DNA of 48,809 nt, from contig CADAAR010000017.1 in the NCBI GenBank assembly GCA_902785945.1, positions 1 to 48,809 of the forward strand. Direction: 5' to 3'. Each line of letters starts with the position of its first letter. Within the stretch, counting starts at the first letter, position 1. Under the pieces are notes generated by a model. That model saw only the letters and a list, made by a program, of their open reading frames with translations, was not told the origin of the DNA and searched no databases. The DNA is from an uncultured Prevotellaceae bacterium (GTDB taxonomy: Bacteria; Bacteroidota; Bacteroidia; Bacteroidales; Bacteroidaceae). Shown in pieces: positions 42,301 to 48,809 of the stretch. Made by a program: the position numbers and the translations under genes.

Positions 42301-43146
42301 GTTTCCATTGCGGTCGCCTGCCATGCCATTGATATTACGGTCGATACCCACGTTTGTCAGTCCCAGTTGCTCACTGATGGAGGTGTCCCAGATGTCAGCA
42401 CTCTTGTTATATCTGAACAGAGTGCCCTGACCGTAGAGCCAGATATTATCCATCTGGTCGGCAAAGGCACGCAGGGTCTTCGAACGGCGCAGCTTCTGGT
42501 TGGCAATCTCATTGGTGCCCCAGACAGTGTGCTGCTGGTGCATCACGTCGCAGCAGAAGATTCTTCCGTCGTCGTAGACGATAAGCGCACCATCCTTACA
42601 CTCGCTGATAGAGCAGACGGCACCTTGTGGTATGCCATGTGAATCGTCGGTATAGCCGAACTCATAGAGCAGTTGCTGCTGCATGTTGTAACACACCACG
42701 CCTTTGTTGGGGATGGCACCCCACAGGTTCTTGTGGCGGTCGACATAGACGATGCTGGGGATGGTCTCGATACCCATACGGGCAAAGACCTGCTTCATGT
42801 CGCGCTCAAAGCTCTCTGTCTGTGGATGATAGACACAGTAGCCGGCTGCTGTCTCTACCAACAGGTTGCCGTCGAGGGTCTCCTGCACAGAGTTGATGTA
42901 ACTGTTAGGCAGCGAGGAGCCATCTTGTGAGTCACTCTGGAAGTTCTTGAAGACATAGCCGTCGAAACGGTAGAGTCCTGCAGGTGTTCCAAACCACACA
43001 TAACCGCGCGAGTCTTTCATGATGCAGTTGATCTGACTGCTCGTCAGACCGTCGCGTGCGTCGAGTGTCTTAAACAGATAGTCTGCCACCATTGCCATCG
43101 GCAAGGTGAGCAGCAACACGATGATTAGTTTCTTTATAGTTTTCAT
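39352..43146 (-). CDS. Membrane-spanning propeller regulator: hybrid two-component architecture without kinase, with pseudo-receiver and AraC domain
   Basis: 1264 residues. A signal peptide (LIIVLLLTLPMAMVADYLF) is followed by a two-component-regulator propeller (residues ~30-660, repeats such as GYVWFGTPAGLYRFDGYVF) and a Y_Y_Y domain (~690-770). One membrane helix (~775-800) leads to a DHp-like helix pair. The phospho-acceptor segment reads ASDDLRQPMARM instead of 'SHElRTPl', so the His is missing, and no HATPase domain follows. A receiver (~940-1053) keeps VDDNED, a Thr and DDYLAKPF, but the acceptor Asp is Lys991 (DLVICKQNMEGM). An AraC helix-turn-helix ends the protein. In HTCS proteins the kinase and receiver would transmit the signal; here signalling must be conformational. 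It is the middle gene of the kdsA-kdsD-regulator-PLD-acyltransferase run. Confidence 0.9.
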   Translation of the reverse strand: MKTIKKLIIVLLLTLPMAMVADYLFKTLDARDGLTSSQINCIMKDSRGYVWFGTPAGLYRFDGYVFKNFQSDSQDGSSLPNSYINSVQETLDGNLLVETAAGYCVYHPQTESFERDMKQVFARMGIETIPSIVYVDRHKNLWGAIPNKGVVCYNMQQQLLYEFGYTDDSHGIPQGAVCSISECKDGALIVYDDGRIFCCDVMHQQHTVWGTNEIANQKLRRSKTLRAFADQMDNIWLYGQGTLFRYNKSADIWDTSISEQLGLTNVGIDRNINGMAGDRNGNIWIGSDQMGLLRYDINTHEVEPVQPINMNDRQIRHETVSIQSLYVDDTGLLWIGTEKSGIAYSGQYIYRFASLLNGDITAIAQADSGKIWYGTSDNGVVDYNGPLASRKVSAMAFTPDGSLWVGSKRNGLTRIQNGNATIYSLAKDSMKTLIDDHINALCTDKIGNLWIATNGGLQVYNPRMNSFSSYTRENGKLNTNTVTALHYNKDSKKNNLYIGTSEGLVILNLSNTEKRVLTGNVAHTKVFTNNFITQIYKDSRGLIWVGTREGLNVLNSNNDLNNDNLDYITEKQGLCNNNICGIAEDMKHNMWITTSSGVTRIVVNRSHEDGRFVYGLYNYTTADGLQSNEFNPGAIITRNDGNVVFGGLFGVNWMRKNGGSDNDALPKVMLTQLFLGEEEILTGHEYDGKVLLPQALNESSKLDLNHNQNTITIKFAAGNYNQSERLMFMYWMEGLDDDWKNGNSLTHGVTFHDLPSGKYTLHVKAVSTDGAVSNQERTLSISVASHWLLSWWMLLAYAIILLVAIYFWRIGIKQLKAIRDRKRAVITELKLQREAIKAASDDLRQPMARMTSIIGNLSEKEKDLEEREQLNALHSQMLQIITRVSDMQTELEHPEEKAKVAVHDRLELNAKGEIALPDVPSETLTSEQTRSRAALDTPTMKFSVFMVDDNEDFIKFAMARLKYVYNFHAYNDIIKAATDIEELHPDLVICKQNMEGMTGSELCNQLKMSPTSQKVKFILLTDKPLTPIDMRNQNITLSADDYLAKPFNLQEAVMRFNKVLGLGPIEMDSNLIEGAETRMLENQNSSMTTATESYDDTDTATALAEGGGITDENDPINMVDTKIVKPAIQNAPAITESQMLAEEEATLSDYSMLDMMDQQLMKNIEQYVMQNMSRGQISLEEMATAMGMGRVPFFHRVRSLTGKTPAELIRDMRLKHACILLKRTNINMSELATNVGFMTAENFITIFREKFGMTPLEYRLKHRK

Positions 43147-43163
43147 AATGCCTTATTTTCTTT

Positions 43164-44114
43164 TTATATCATACACGAATAGTGGTCTACAACGCCCAAC
43201 AGATGTTGCTCGTCGTCGGTCACCAAAACGGAATGTATCTTATATCTGTTCATAATCTGCTGAATCTCTGAGATCTTTGTCTCCGGTCTGACGGTCTTAG
43301 GGGTGCGTGTCATGATGTCACTCACCGTATGATCGAAGAACTGTGCCTGCCATTTCTCTGTGGCACGACGGATGTCACCGTCAGTAATCAGTCCTGCGAT
43401 CTTACCGTCTACCTCGGCCACACCCAGCCCCAGCTTACCCTTGCTCACCAGGATGATGGCTTCGCCAAGGTGCATCTCAGGAGGCAGCACAGGCAGGTCG
43501 TCGCTGCGCATCACATCCTGGGCGGTGGTCAACAGTCGCTTACCCAGTTCTCCACCAGGATGGAACTGTGCGAAGTCGCGAGGCTGGAAGTTACGTTTCT
43601 CTATCAGAGCCACTGCCAGGGCGTCGCCCATGGCCAGTTGTGCCATCGTGGAACTGGTGGGGGCCAGGTTCAGCGGACAGGCTTCTTTCTCCACGCTCAC
43701 GTTCAGGTGACAGGTGGAGTATTTGGCGAGCAGCGAGGCAGGATTGCCACTCATGCCGATAATCGGTATCTTCATGTGTAGCACCATCGGGATAAAACGC
43801 AGGAGCTCGTCGGTCTGTCCGGAGTTGCTGATGGCTAGCACCACATCGTCTTGTGCCATCACACCCAAGTCGCCATGAAACACGTCGAGGGGGTTGATGA
43901 AGAAAGAGGGGGTGCCAGTACTCGACAGCGTGGCAGCAATCTTCGCACCGATATGTCCGCTTTTGCCGACACCTGTCACGATGATCTTGCCTTTACAGTG
44001 ATAGATAAGGTCGACGGCCATGTCGAACGACTCGTCCAGCTGAGGTATCAGTCCCAGAACGGCCTCTGCCTCATCTTTTATACATTGTATGGCGTATGCT
44101 CTTGAATCTTTCAT
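43164..44114 (-). CDS. kdsD: Arabinose-5-phosphate isomerase (KpsF/KdsD)
   Basis: 316 residues from ATG 44114; a GTG at 44117 would add one Met. The SIS domain carries VTGVGKSGHIGAKIAATLSS and 'AISNSGQTDELLRFIP', followed by GRLL-like SIS end and two CBS domains (~residues 205-316, with LITDGDIRRA and 'IHSVLVTDDEQHLLGVVD'). It converts ribulose 5-phosphate to arabinose 5-phosphate, the substrate for KdsA in Kdo synthesis. The ATG overlaps the kdsA stop by one base (TGATG), so the two steps are coupled. The regulator gene starts 17 bases after its stop. Confidence 0.95.
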   Translation of the reverse strand: MKDSRAYAIQCIKDEAEAVLGLIPQLDESFDMAVDLIYHCKGKIIVTGVGKSGHIGAKIAATLSSTGTPSFFINPLDVFHGDLGVMAQDDVVLAISNSGQTDELLRFIPMVLHMKIPIIGMSGNPASLLAKYSTCHLNVSVEKEACPLNLAPTSSTMAQLAMGDALAVALIEKRNFQPRDFAQFHPGGELGKRLLTTAQDVMRSDDLPVLPPEMHLGEAIILVSKGKLGLGVAEVDGKIAGLITDGDIRRATEKWQAQFFDHTVSDIMTRTPKTVRPETKISEIQQIMNRYKIHSVLVTDDEQHLLGVVDHYSCMI

Positions 44115-44875
44115 CACTTCATCAGTTCTACTATCAGTTGTTCCAGTTTGTCGAGCTCCAGCATGTTGGCGGCATCACTCAGTCCCTCGTCGGGGGTGGG
44201 GTGTACCTCAAAGAAATAGCCGGTGGCACCAAAGGCCTTGGCAGCCATCGCCATCTGTGGCACGAAACGCCGGTCGCCGCCTGTCTTACCATCACTGCCG
44301 CCAGGACGCTGCACGCTATGGGTACAGTCCATGACCACCGTCGGTACGATATCGAGCATGTCGGGGATATTCCGGAAATCCACCACGAGGTTGTTGTAGC
44401 CCATCATATTACCACGTTCTGTCAACCATACCTCCTTGGCCCCTGCATCGCGCGCTTTCTCAACAGGGTAGCGCATGTCACGGCCACTGAGGAACTGGGC
44501 CTTCTTGATGTTGACGATACGTCCTGTCTGCGCTGCCGCCACCAACAGGTCGGTCTGACGACAGAGGAAGGCCGGTATCTGCAGAACGTCGCAGACCTCT
44601 CCCACGGGCTTAGCCTGCCAGGCCTCGTGGATGTCTGTCAGAATCTGGAGTCCAAAATTTGTTTTGATGTCAGCTAACATCTGTAATCCGCGTTCCAAAC
44701 CTGGACCACGGAACGAGCGTATCGACGTGCGATTGGCCTTGTCGAATGACGCCTTGAAGATGATGTCTGTCCCGTGTTTTCCGTTGATTTCCACCAACTT
44801 GCGCGCAACAGTGTTCAGCAATTCAGCTGATTCTATCACGCAGGGACCTGCAATAAATATCGCCTTCTGACTCAT
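44114..44875 (-). CDS. kdsA: 3-deoxy-D-manno-octulosonate 8-phosphate synthase
   Basis: 253 residues. It joins phosphoenolpyruvate and arabinose 5-phosphate to give Kdo-8-phosphate for lipopolysaccharide. The motifs are IFIAGPCVIES, FKASFDKANRTS, GLQILTDIHE, LQIPAFLCRQTDLL and the late VHPTPDEGLSDAAN. Cys12 in AGPC, where metal-independent enzymes have Asn, places it with the metal-dependent class. First gene of a five-gene leftward run. -7 box on the minus strand at 44886-44893. Confidence 0.97.
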   Translation of the reverse strand: MSQKAIFIAGPCVIESAELLNTVARKLVEINGKHGTDIIFKASFDKANRTSIRSFRGPGLERGLQMLADIKTNFGLQILTDIHEAWQAKPVGEVCDVLQIPAFLCRQTDLLVAAAQTGRIVNIKKAQFLSGRDMRYPVEKARDAGAKEVWLTERGNMMGYNNLVVDFRNIPDMLDIVPTVVMDCTHSVQRPGGSDGKTGGDRRFVPQMAMAAKAFGATGYFFEVHPTPDEGLSDAANMLELDKLEQLIVELMK

Positions 44876-44885
44876 ATTTGCTTTG

Positions 44886-44893
44886 CAAAAATA
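44886..44893 (-). promoter_or_regulatory. -7 box for the kdsA operon
   Basis: Minus strand TATTTTTGCAAAG, 10 bases before the kdsA start codon; the leader would be very short. Confidence 0.5.
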
Positions 44894-44950
44894 CGCATTT
44901 TATCTCAATCTGCCAAATTTTTTTAAACATTTCCTTGCAGCGGGAGCAAA

Positions 44951-44991
44951 TTCTTGCGTCCCTTCGGTAGCAAGCGACCAAGGTCGAGCGC
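44951..44991 (+). repeat. Second copy of the 42-bp dispersed element
   Basis: Begins TTCTTGCGTCCCTTCGGTAG and ends TCGAGCGC. It matches 39230-39271 (minus strand) with only a few differences. It is again bordered by TTCACT heptamers (44991-45019). Confidence 0.8.
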
Positions 44992-45019
44992 TTCACTCTT
45001 CACTCTTCACTATTCACTA
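44991..45019 (+). repeat. Heptamer array TTCACTC/TTCACTA
   Basis: Four units. On the minus strand the last one supplies the codons Ser-Glu-stop of the MscS gene. Confidence 0.8.
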
Positions 45020-47346
45020 ATCAAGTGTACGTCTCTTTGTGGGAACGGAATCTGTATGTCATGGTCTTTGAGCGTGTCGTAGACACATTTCAGTACATCG
45101 CTGATGACATACGATTTCTTCGGGGCTTCAGCCCACACGAACAATTTGAAGTTGACGCTGGAATCAGCCATCTCCGACACCACACTCTTAACGGGCTTCT
45201 TCGGATCCATCCATTGGTGATGGAGGTTGTTGACGGCCCCCTCTACGATGGTGGCCACCTGTTTGAGGTTTGAACCGTAGGCCACGCCAAAGGGAACGAC
45301 TGCCAGCACGTAACCATGGTTGCGTGTCAGATTCTTGTAGTTGTTCTTAAACAGCTGTGCGTTCTGGAAGGTGATGACCTCGCCATAGAGCGATTCTATT
45401 ATGGTCGAGGTATAGCTGATGCTCGTCACCTTACCCATGGTACCATTGATCTCTATCCAGTCGCCCGCCTTGATACGGCCTGCCATGAGCGAGGCACCAT
45501 AGTAGATGTTCTCGATGATATCCTTCGATGCAAAACCGATACCAGTTGATAGACCGCCTGAGATGGCCAACAGCCATGCCACGCTGATGTCGAGATAGGC
45601 CAGGACTGACAGCAGCCAGATGCCCCAGATGATGAGTTGGACGACATTCTTACCCATCACCGACCTGCTCTCTGCCGTCGAGGGGTCTTTGGTCTCGAAG
45701 TGCAGGCGCATCAGACTGAGGATGGTCTTGGAGATCCATGAGAACAGGAACCAGGAGCTGATGACGACCGCCAGTTTGACGATGCTCACCTTGAGGTTCT
45801 CCTGGTCGATGAACTTATAGTTGAAGATGCCCCAACACATGTCACTGAGGTTGAACACATCCGCTGCCCAGTAGATGCTGATCATTACTGAACAGACGAT
45901 GAGTGCCGGCAGCACCACCTTATGCGTAAACGTGTAGAGCCAGGTCTGGGTGATGGGCCTCTTCGAGAACTGGTGTTTCTCCTCGTACATCTTCAGGTAG
46001 TCGGAGATGCAGGTGATGGTCAGGATGCAGGTCAGCTGCATGATCCACCAGATGAGCAGTTGTACGGCCAGGAGCGTGTAGCCCGCCCAGGAACAGCATG
46101 CCGAGGCAATGAACACTGCCATCGAGATGTACGTATAGAACATGTCGGAGCGCGGGATGTTCCTGTTGTAACGTCGGATGCCCCACCATTGCCACAGCAG
46201 ACAGGCTATCAGCACTGGCGGGAAGATGAGGCTGACCAGTTCGCTGGGGATGAGGACGATACGGAAGGTGATGACCACAAAGCCTATCAGCAGCAGTGGC
46301 GCATAGATCTTGAAGGCGTTTTTGATCTGACTGGCATTGACACGCAGCAACAGCGATATCAGGATGACCGCCAGCAGCCAGAGGTATTCCACCAACAGTC
46401 CCGAGGCCATGATCACGAAGTTCTGATGACTGTTGTATTGTATCAGTCCCATCAAGATAGCCAGGGTGATGGTAGTGGTAGCCCACATGATCGACGACCG
46501 TTTCTTCAGGAATTCCACGGTGTGGAACCTCTTGGGCATGAACTTGAACACAAGCAGGTTGAGACCGATGGCCACGAGGGCATAGAAAGCGATGGCCACG
46601 AAGAGACCGAATATCCAGTAGAGGTTCCAGTCGGAGTGTTTGGTGGCTTCGTCGGTGGTATATTTCTTTGTCACCACCTCCTTCATGTTCTGCCATTTCT
46701 CCTTGATGTTACGCAGAATATCCAGATAGGTGTCGCCACCATTCACGAAGATGCTCGTCTGAATGTCGTAATAGCGCTTCTGGGCGTAGTCGTTCATGTG
46801 TTTCAGACGCTGCTCCGTCATGTTGTAATACCTGATGTGGTCCTCCATCTGCTGCGAGTCTTCCTCCATGGTCCGTTTGATCACGGTGGCCAGGGTCAGA
46901 CACACGCTGCGGTCTGTTCTTGCCTGTTCGCCCATGATATTCGTGGGCATGGCCTGCAGACTATTGATAAGACTATCGTAACGGGCTATCTCGCCACTGG
47001 TATTACTGATAAACTCACGGAAGGGCAGTTGTTGGCGCTGGAAACGCTGGTATTGTTCCGTAGCCTGGTGACAGGCGTAGGTCAGGTCGAACAGATATTC
47101 CTGTTGCTGGGAATAGAGCATCAGGGCGTTCTGGTTCGACTGTTTCATGGTCTCTCGCAGATTCCGGAACACCTCCTGACTCTGTCGTCGCTGCTCCGTA
47201 CGTTGGTCGCTGAGTTCCTGATAGTGCTTGACCAGTTCTGCGCGCAGTATGACCAGTGTCGAGTCGAGGTTCTTCTCTTTCAGCACGGCCCCGGCCTCAC
47301 TGGTCATGCCCATGATGAGGGCTAATATGATGATGAGTTTCTTCAT
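45010..47346 (-). CDS. Large MscS-family mechanosensitive channel
   Basis: 778 residues. A signal peptide (KKLIIILALIMGMTSEAGA), then a long periplasmic coiled-coil region (residues ~25-230), then about ten membrane segments, then the MscS core: 'ISGGLSTGIGFASKDIIENI' (pore helix, ~residue 590) and 'AGRIKAGDWIEINGTMGKV' (beta domain). It releases solutes under osmotic shock across the inner membrane. The last residues Ser-Glu and the stop come from a TTCACTA repeat unit, so the C terminus is repeat-modified. Own promoter on the minus strand at 47367-47374 (TAACTTTG). Confidence 0.93.
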   Translation of the reverse strand: MKKLIIILALIMGMTSEAGAVLKEKNLDSTLVILRAELVKHYQELSDQRTEQRRQSQEVFRNLRETMKQSNQNALMLYSQQQEYLFDLTYACHQATEQYQRFQRQQLPFREFISNTSGEIARYDSLINSLQAMPTNIMGEQARTDRSVCLTLATVIKRTMEEDSQQMEDHIRYYNMTEQRLKHMNDYAQKRYYDIQTSIFVNGGDTYLDILRNIKEKWQNMKEVVTKKYTTDEATKHSDWNLYWIFGLFVAIAFYALVAIGLNLLVFKFMPKRFHTVEFLKKRSSIMWATTTITLAILMGLIQYNSHQNFVIMASGLLVEYLWLLAVILISLLLRVNASQIKNAFKIYAPLLLIGFVVITFRIVLIPSELVSLIFPPVLIACLLWQWWGIRRYNRNIPRSDMFYTYISMAVFIASACCSWAGYTLLAVQLLIWWIMQLTCILTITCISDYLKMYEEKHQFSKRPITQTWLYTFTHKVVLPALIVCSVMISIYWAADVFNLSDMCWGIFNYKFIDQENLKVSIVKLAVVISSWFLFSWISKTILSLMRLHFETKDPSTAESRSVMGKNVVQLIIWGIWLLSVLAYLDISVAWLLAISGGLSTGIGFASKDIIENIYYGASLMAGRIKAGDWIEINGTMGKVTSISYTSTIIESLYGEVITFQNAQLFKNNYKNLTRNHGYVLAVVPFGVAYGSNLKQVATIVEGAVNNLHHQWMDPKKPVKSVVSEMADSSVNFKLFVWAEAPKKSYVISDVLKCVYDTLKDHDIQIPFPQRDVHLISE

Positions 47347-47366
47347 TGTCTTGTTATTTTAGTGCG

Positions 47367-47445
47367 CAAAGTTAGTAAAAAAGCTAAAGAATAAATAAAA
47401 AAATAGCTGTTGATGGCTTAGATTAACATTTTTTTTATACTTTTG
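47367..47445. promoter_or_regulatory. Divergent promoters of the MscS gene and the BadF-type gene
   Basis: Minus strand TAACTTTG at 47367-47374 (towards MscS) and plus strand TACTTTTG at 47438-47445 (towards 47450). The latter ends 4 bases before the ATG, a leaderless arrangement. Confidence 0.55.
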
Positions 47446-47449
47446 CAGC

Positions 47450-48286
47450 ATGATATTAATTGCAGATAGTGGTAGTACTAAGACCGACTGGGCCTTGCAG
47501 TCGGCTTCGGGTTCGTGGGAGCGTTTCCACACACAAGGCATCAATCCCTTCCATCAGGACCGGGCTGTCATTGCCGGGATTCTGCGTCAGGAACTCCTGC
47601 CGAAACTGAATCCAGACGAGGTGTCGTATGTTTATTTTTATGGTAGTGGTGTTCGTCCAGAGTTGGAATCTGTCATAACGACTCTCTTACAAGAGGCGTT
47701 TCCTCAGGCTGGTCAGGTCGAAGCACATAGTGATTTGTTGGGTGCGGCACGTGGGCTCTGTGGTCATAACTATGGCATTGCCAGTATTTTAGGAACGGGC
47801 GCTAATTCTTGCCTTTATAGTGGAAAGGCCATCATTCAGAATACACCCGCCTTGGGCTATATCCTCGGCGATGAGGGTAGTGGAGGGGTGCTTGGAAAGC
47901 ATTTTCTGCATGAGTTGTATAAAGGTGTTTTGTCGGATAATATTCGAAAAGAGTTTGAACGTGAGTATGGCCTGAATATGGCCGATATCATCCAACGTGT
48001 CTATCGTGAACCGATGCCCAATCGCTTCCTGGCCTCGCTCGCCCCGTTCATCCATCGCCACCTGTCCGACGAGGCCGTGAAGCAGATCGTGGTCAACAAT
48101 TTCCGCGATTTCTTCCGATACAACATCCGTCCCTATGGTCTGACTGCCATGCCCGTCTCGTGTGTAGGCAGCATCGCCTGGCATTTTCGCGACCAGCTGG
48201 CAGAGGCTGCCGAGGCAGAGGGTTTCCGCCTCGGCAAGATCCTCCAGTCGCCCATCGAGGGTTTGATAGAATATCATAATTTGTAA
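47450..48286 (+). CDS. BadF/BcrA-type sugar kinase, probably N-acetylglucosamine kinase
   Basis: 278 residues of the ASKHA fold. Phosphate-1 loop ILIADSGSTKTDWAL at the start, 'GIASILGTGANSCLYSG' (phosphate-2) and 'GYILGDEGSGGVLGKHFL' (sugar and metal site), with a C-terminal adenosine motif 'VSCVGSIAWHF'. Bacteroidetes proteins of this type and size are annotated as N-acetylglucosamine or muramyl amino-sugar kinases; substrate not proven here. Single gene with its own -7 box 4 bases before the ATG. An AT-rich repeat follows the stop. Confidence 0.85.
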   Translation: MILIADSGSTKTDWALQSASGSWERFHTQGINPFHQDRAVIAGILRQELLPKLNPDEVSYVYFYGSGVRPELESVITTLLQEAFPQAGQVEAHSDLLGAARGLCGHNYGIASILGTGANSCLYSGKAIIQNTPALGYILGDEGSGGVLGKHFLHELYKGVLSDNIRKEFEREYGLNMADIIQRVYREPMPNRFLASLAPFIHRHLSDEAVKQIVVNNFRDFFRYNIRPYGLTAMPVSCVGSIAWHFRDQLAEAAEAEGFRLGKILQSPIEGLIEYHNL

Positions 48287-48311
48287 TGTAATATTGTAAT
48301 ATTGTAATGTT
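48282..48311 (+). repeat. TAATATTG octamer repeat
   Basis: Three to four units of TGTAATAT starting in the last codons of the kinase gene. A third short-repeat type in the window. Confidence 0.65.
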
Positions 48312-48313
48312 TT

Positions 48314-48520
48314 TCATATTTTCTTGAACTTTGCCTTCTTGCCTCTTCCGGTTTTCTTGATCAGCTTGTCCTCACACCAGCGCCAAATCTGCACGCGCGT
48401 CTTGTTCTCATCGTTATCCATCTTGCTGAAGATCAGATCCCAGTCGAATTCCGTAGGCAACGCTTCCAGGAGCCTTCTCGACTTCGAGTTATAGCCGATC
48501 CTGTTGGCCTGTTCCTGCAC
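48314..48520 (-). pseudogene. C-terminal remnant, perhaps of a DUF3987/primase-like mobile-element protein
   Basis: 68 codons from a GTG; a TGA lies two codons upstream in the same frame, so no longer protein exists here. The remnant has SRRLLEALPTEFDWDLIFSK, then 'RVQIWRWCEDKLIKKTG' and a basic end, like the C-terminal winged-helix tail of DUF3987-type proteins of mobile elements. The assignment is weak. It converges on the kinase gene. Confidence 0.4.
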
Positions 48521-48809
48521 ATCTCATGGAATCCCTTCACCACACCCAGACACTATATCCGAATAGGATATTATTCATAACAGTTTATGTAATAACTTAG
48601 GAGATAACAGAACTAATGTAGCTACCGAAAACGGCATCCTGACGCAAAAGCAAGTGCGTAACCTCATCGAAGGTCTCTGCAAAACGCCACTGATTGCTTC
48701 ACATGGTAATTCTATAAACTCGTTGAACAAGGGAAGTTGCCGACCTCACGGTTATTGGAAGCAACGGGCCAGCAGGCCTATTACCGCCATGTGGGCGGGA
48801 TAGTAATAG
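48521..48809 (+). other. Edge region with possible broken coding remnants
   Basis: No intact gene in 289 bases. From ~48620 one plus-strand frame reads VATENGILTQKQVRNLIEGL. From ~48714 another frame, open to the window end, reads FYKLVEQGKLPTSRLLEATG and then 'QQAYYRHVGGIV'. The second has natural protein composition, and the two frames could be one frameshifted gene. No family is recognised. Confidence 0.35.

Overview
The window looks like a Bacteroidales chromosome, most likely Prevotella or a close relative. Nearly every gene is preceded by the Bacteroidetes-type -7 box TAnnTTTG (seen as TACCTTTG, TATCTTTG, TAATTTTG). The gene content fits: methylmalonyl-CoA mutase and Na+-pumping decarboxylase of the succinate-propionate route, a FimB/Mfa2-like lipoprotein, a beta-propeller/AraC regulator of hybrid two-component ancestry, and the HU-like / smalltalk / amidase trio. 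I found no rRNA, tRNA or CRISPR array.

Positions 1 to about 12,050 form an accessory island. It is AT-richer by eye and full of fragments: a 5'-truncated ORF, a helicase-associated-domain remnant, a large PIN-like protein, a REP-associated tyrosine transposase (RAYT), two intact AAA ATPases with nuclease-like C termini (DUF234 and DUF4143 types) and one internally deleted relative. It also holds a RloA/RloB-like (AbiL-like) pair, an HU-like/smalltalk/amidase set, a truncated second amidase and a truncated sugar-nucleotide epimerase. About ten copies of a ~31-bp palindrome (arms CCTATCACTGGGGCC and GGCCCCAGTGATAGG) are scattered through 1859-11121 and I saw none elsewhere. They sit directly after stop codons, in inverted pairs, and at deletion or rearrangement joints. 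With the RAYT gene in the middle this reads as a self-contained REP/RAYT system that has also become the terminators of its neighbours.

Positions 12.1 to 48.3 kb are mostly core genome. Order: manA; a candidate small RNA; a fimbrial-anchor-like lipoprotein; a WbpM-type dehydratase; rfbA; zapB-like/zapA/rny; a LuxR-type regulator; the beta, biotin-carrier and gamma subunits of the decarboxylase (alpha absent); a stray four-helix-bundle gene; an AspT-like transporter; divergent mutA-mutB; pgk; radA; a solute-binding-like lipoprotein with a TPR protein. Next comes a tight leftward five-gene run, kdsA-kdsD-regulator-phospholipase D-acyltransferase, which joins Kdo synthesis to envelope lipid enzymes. 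The regulator in it keeps the hybrid two-component architecture but has no kinase ATPase domain, no phospho-accepting His and no receiver Asp. An MscS channel and a BadF-type kinase follow. The right edge (48.3-48.8 kb) is again broken accessory DNA.

Two families of short heptamer-type repeats (TTCACTA-like and ACAATTT-like) fill many core intergenic gaps and run into gene starts and stops. A 42-bp element occurs twice beside them, once inside the signal-peptide region of the phospholipase D gene. The most rewarding targets are the REP/RAYT island, the kinase-less regulator in the Kdo operon, the candidate small RNA at 13181-13266, and the repeats that become coding sequence.
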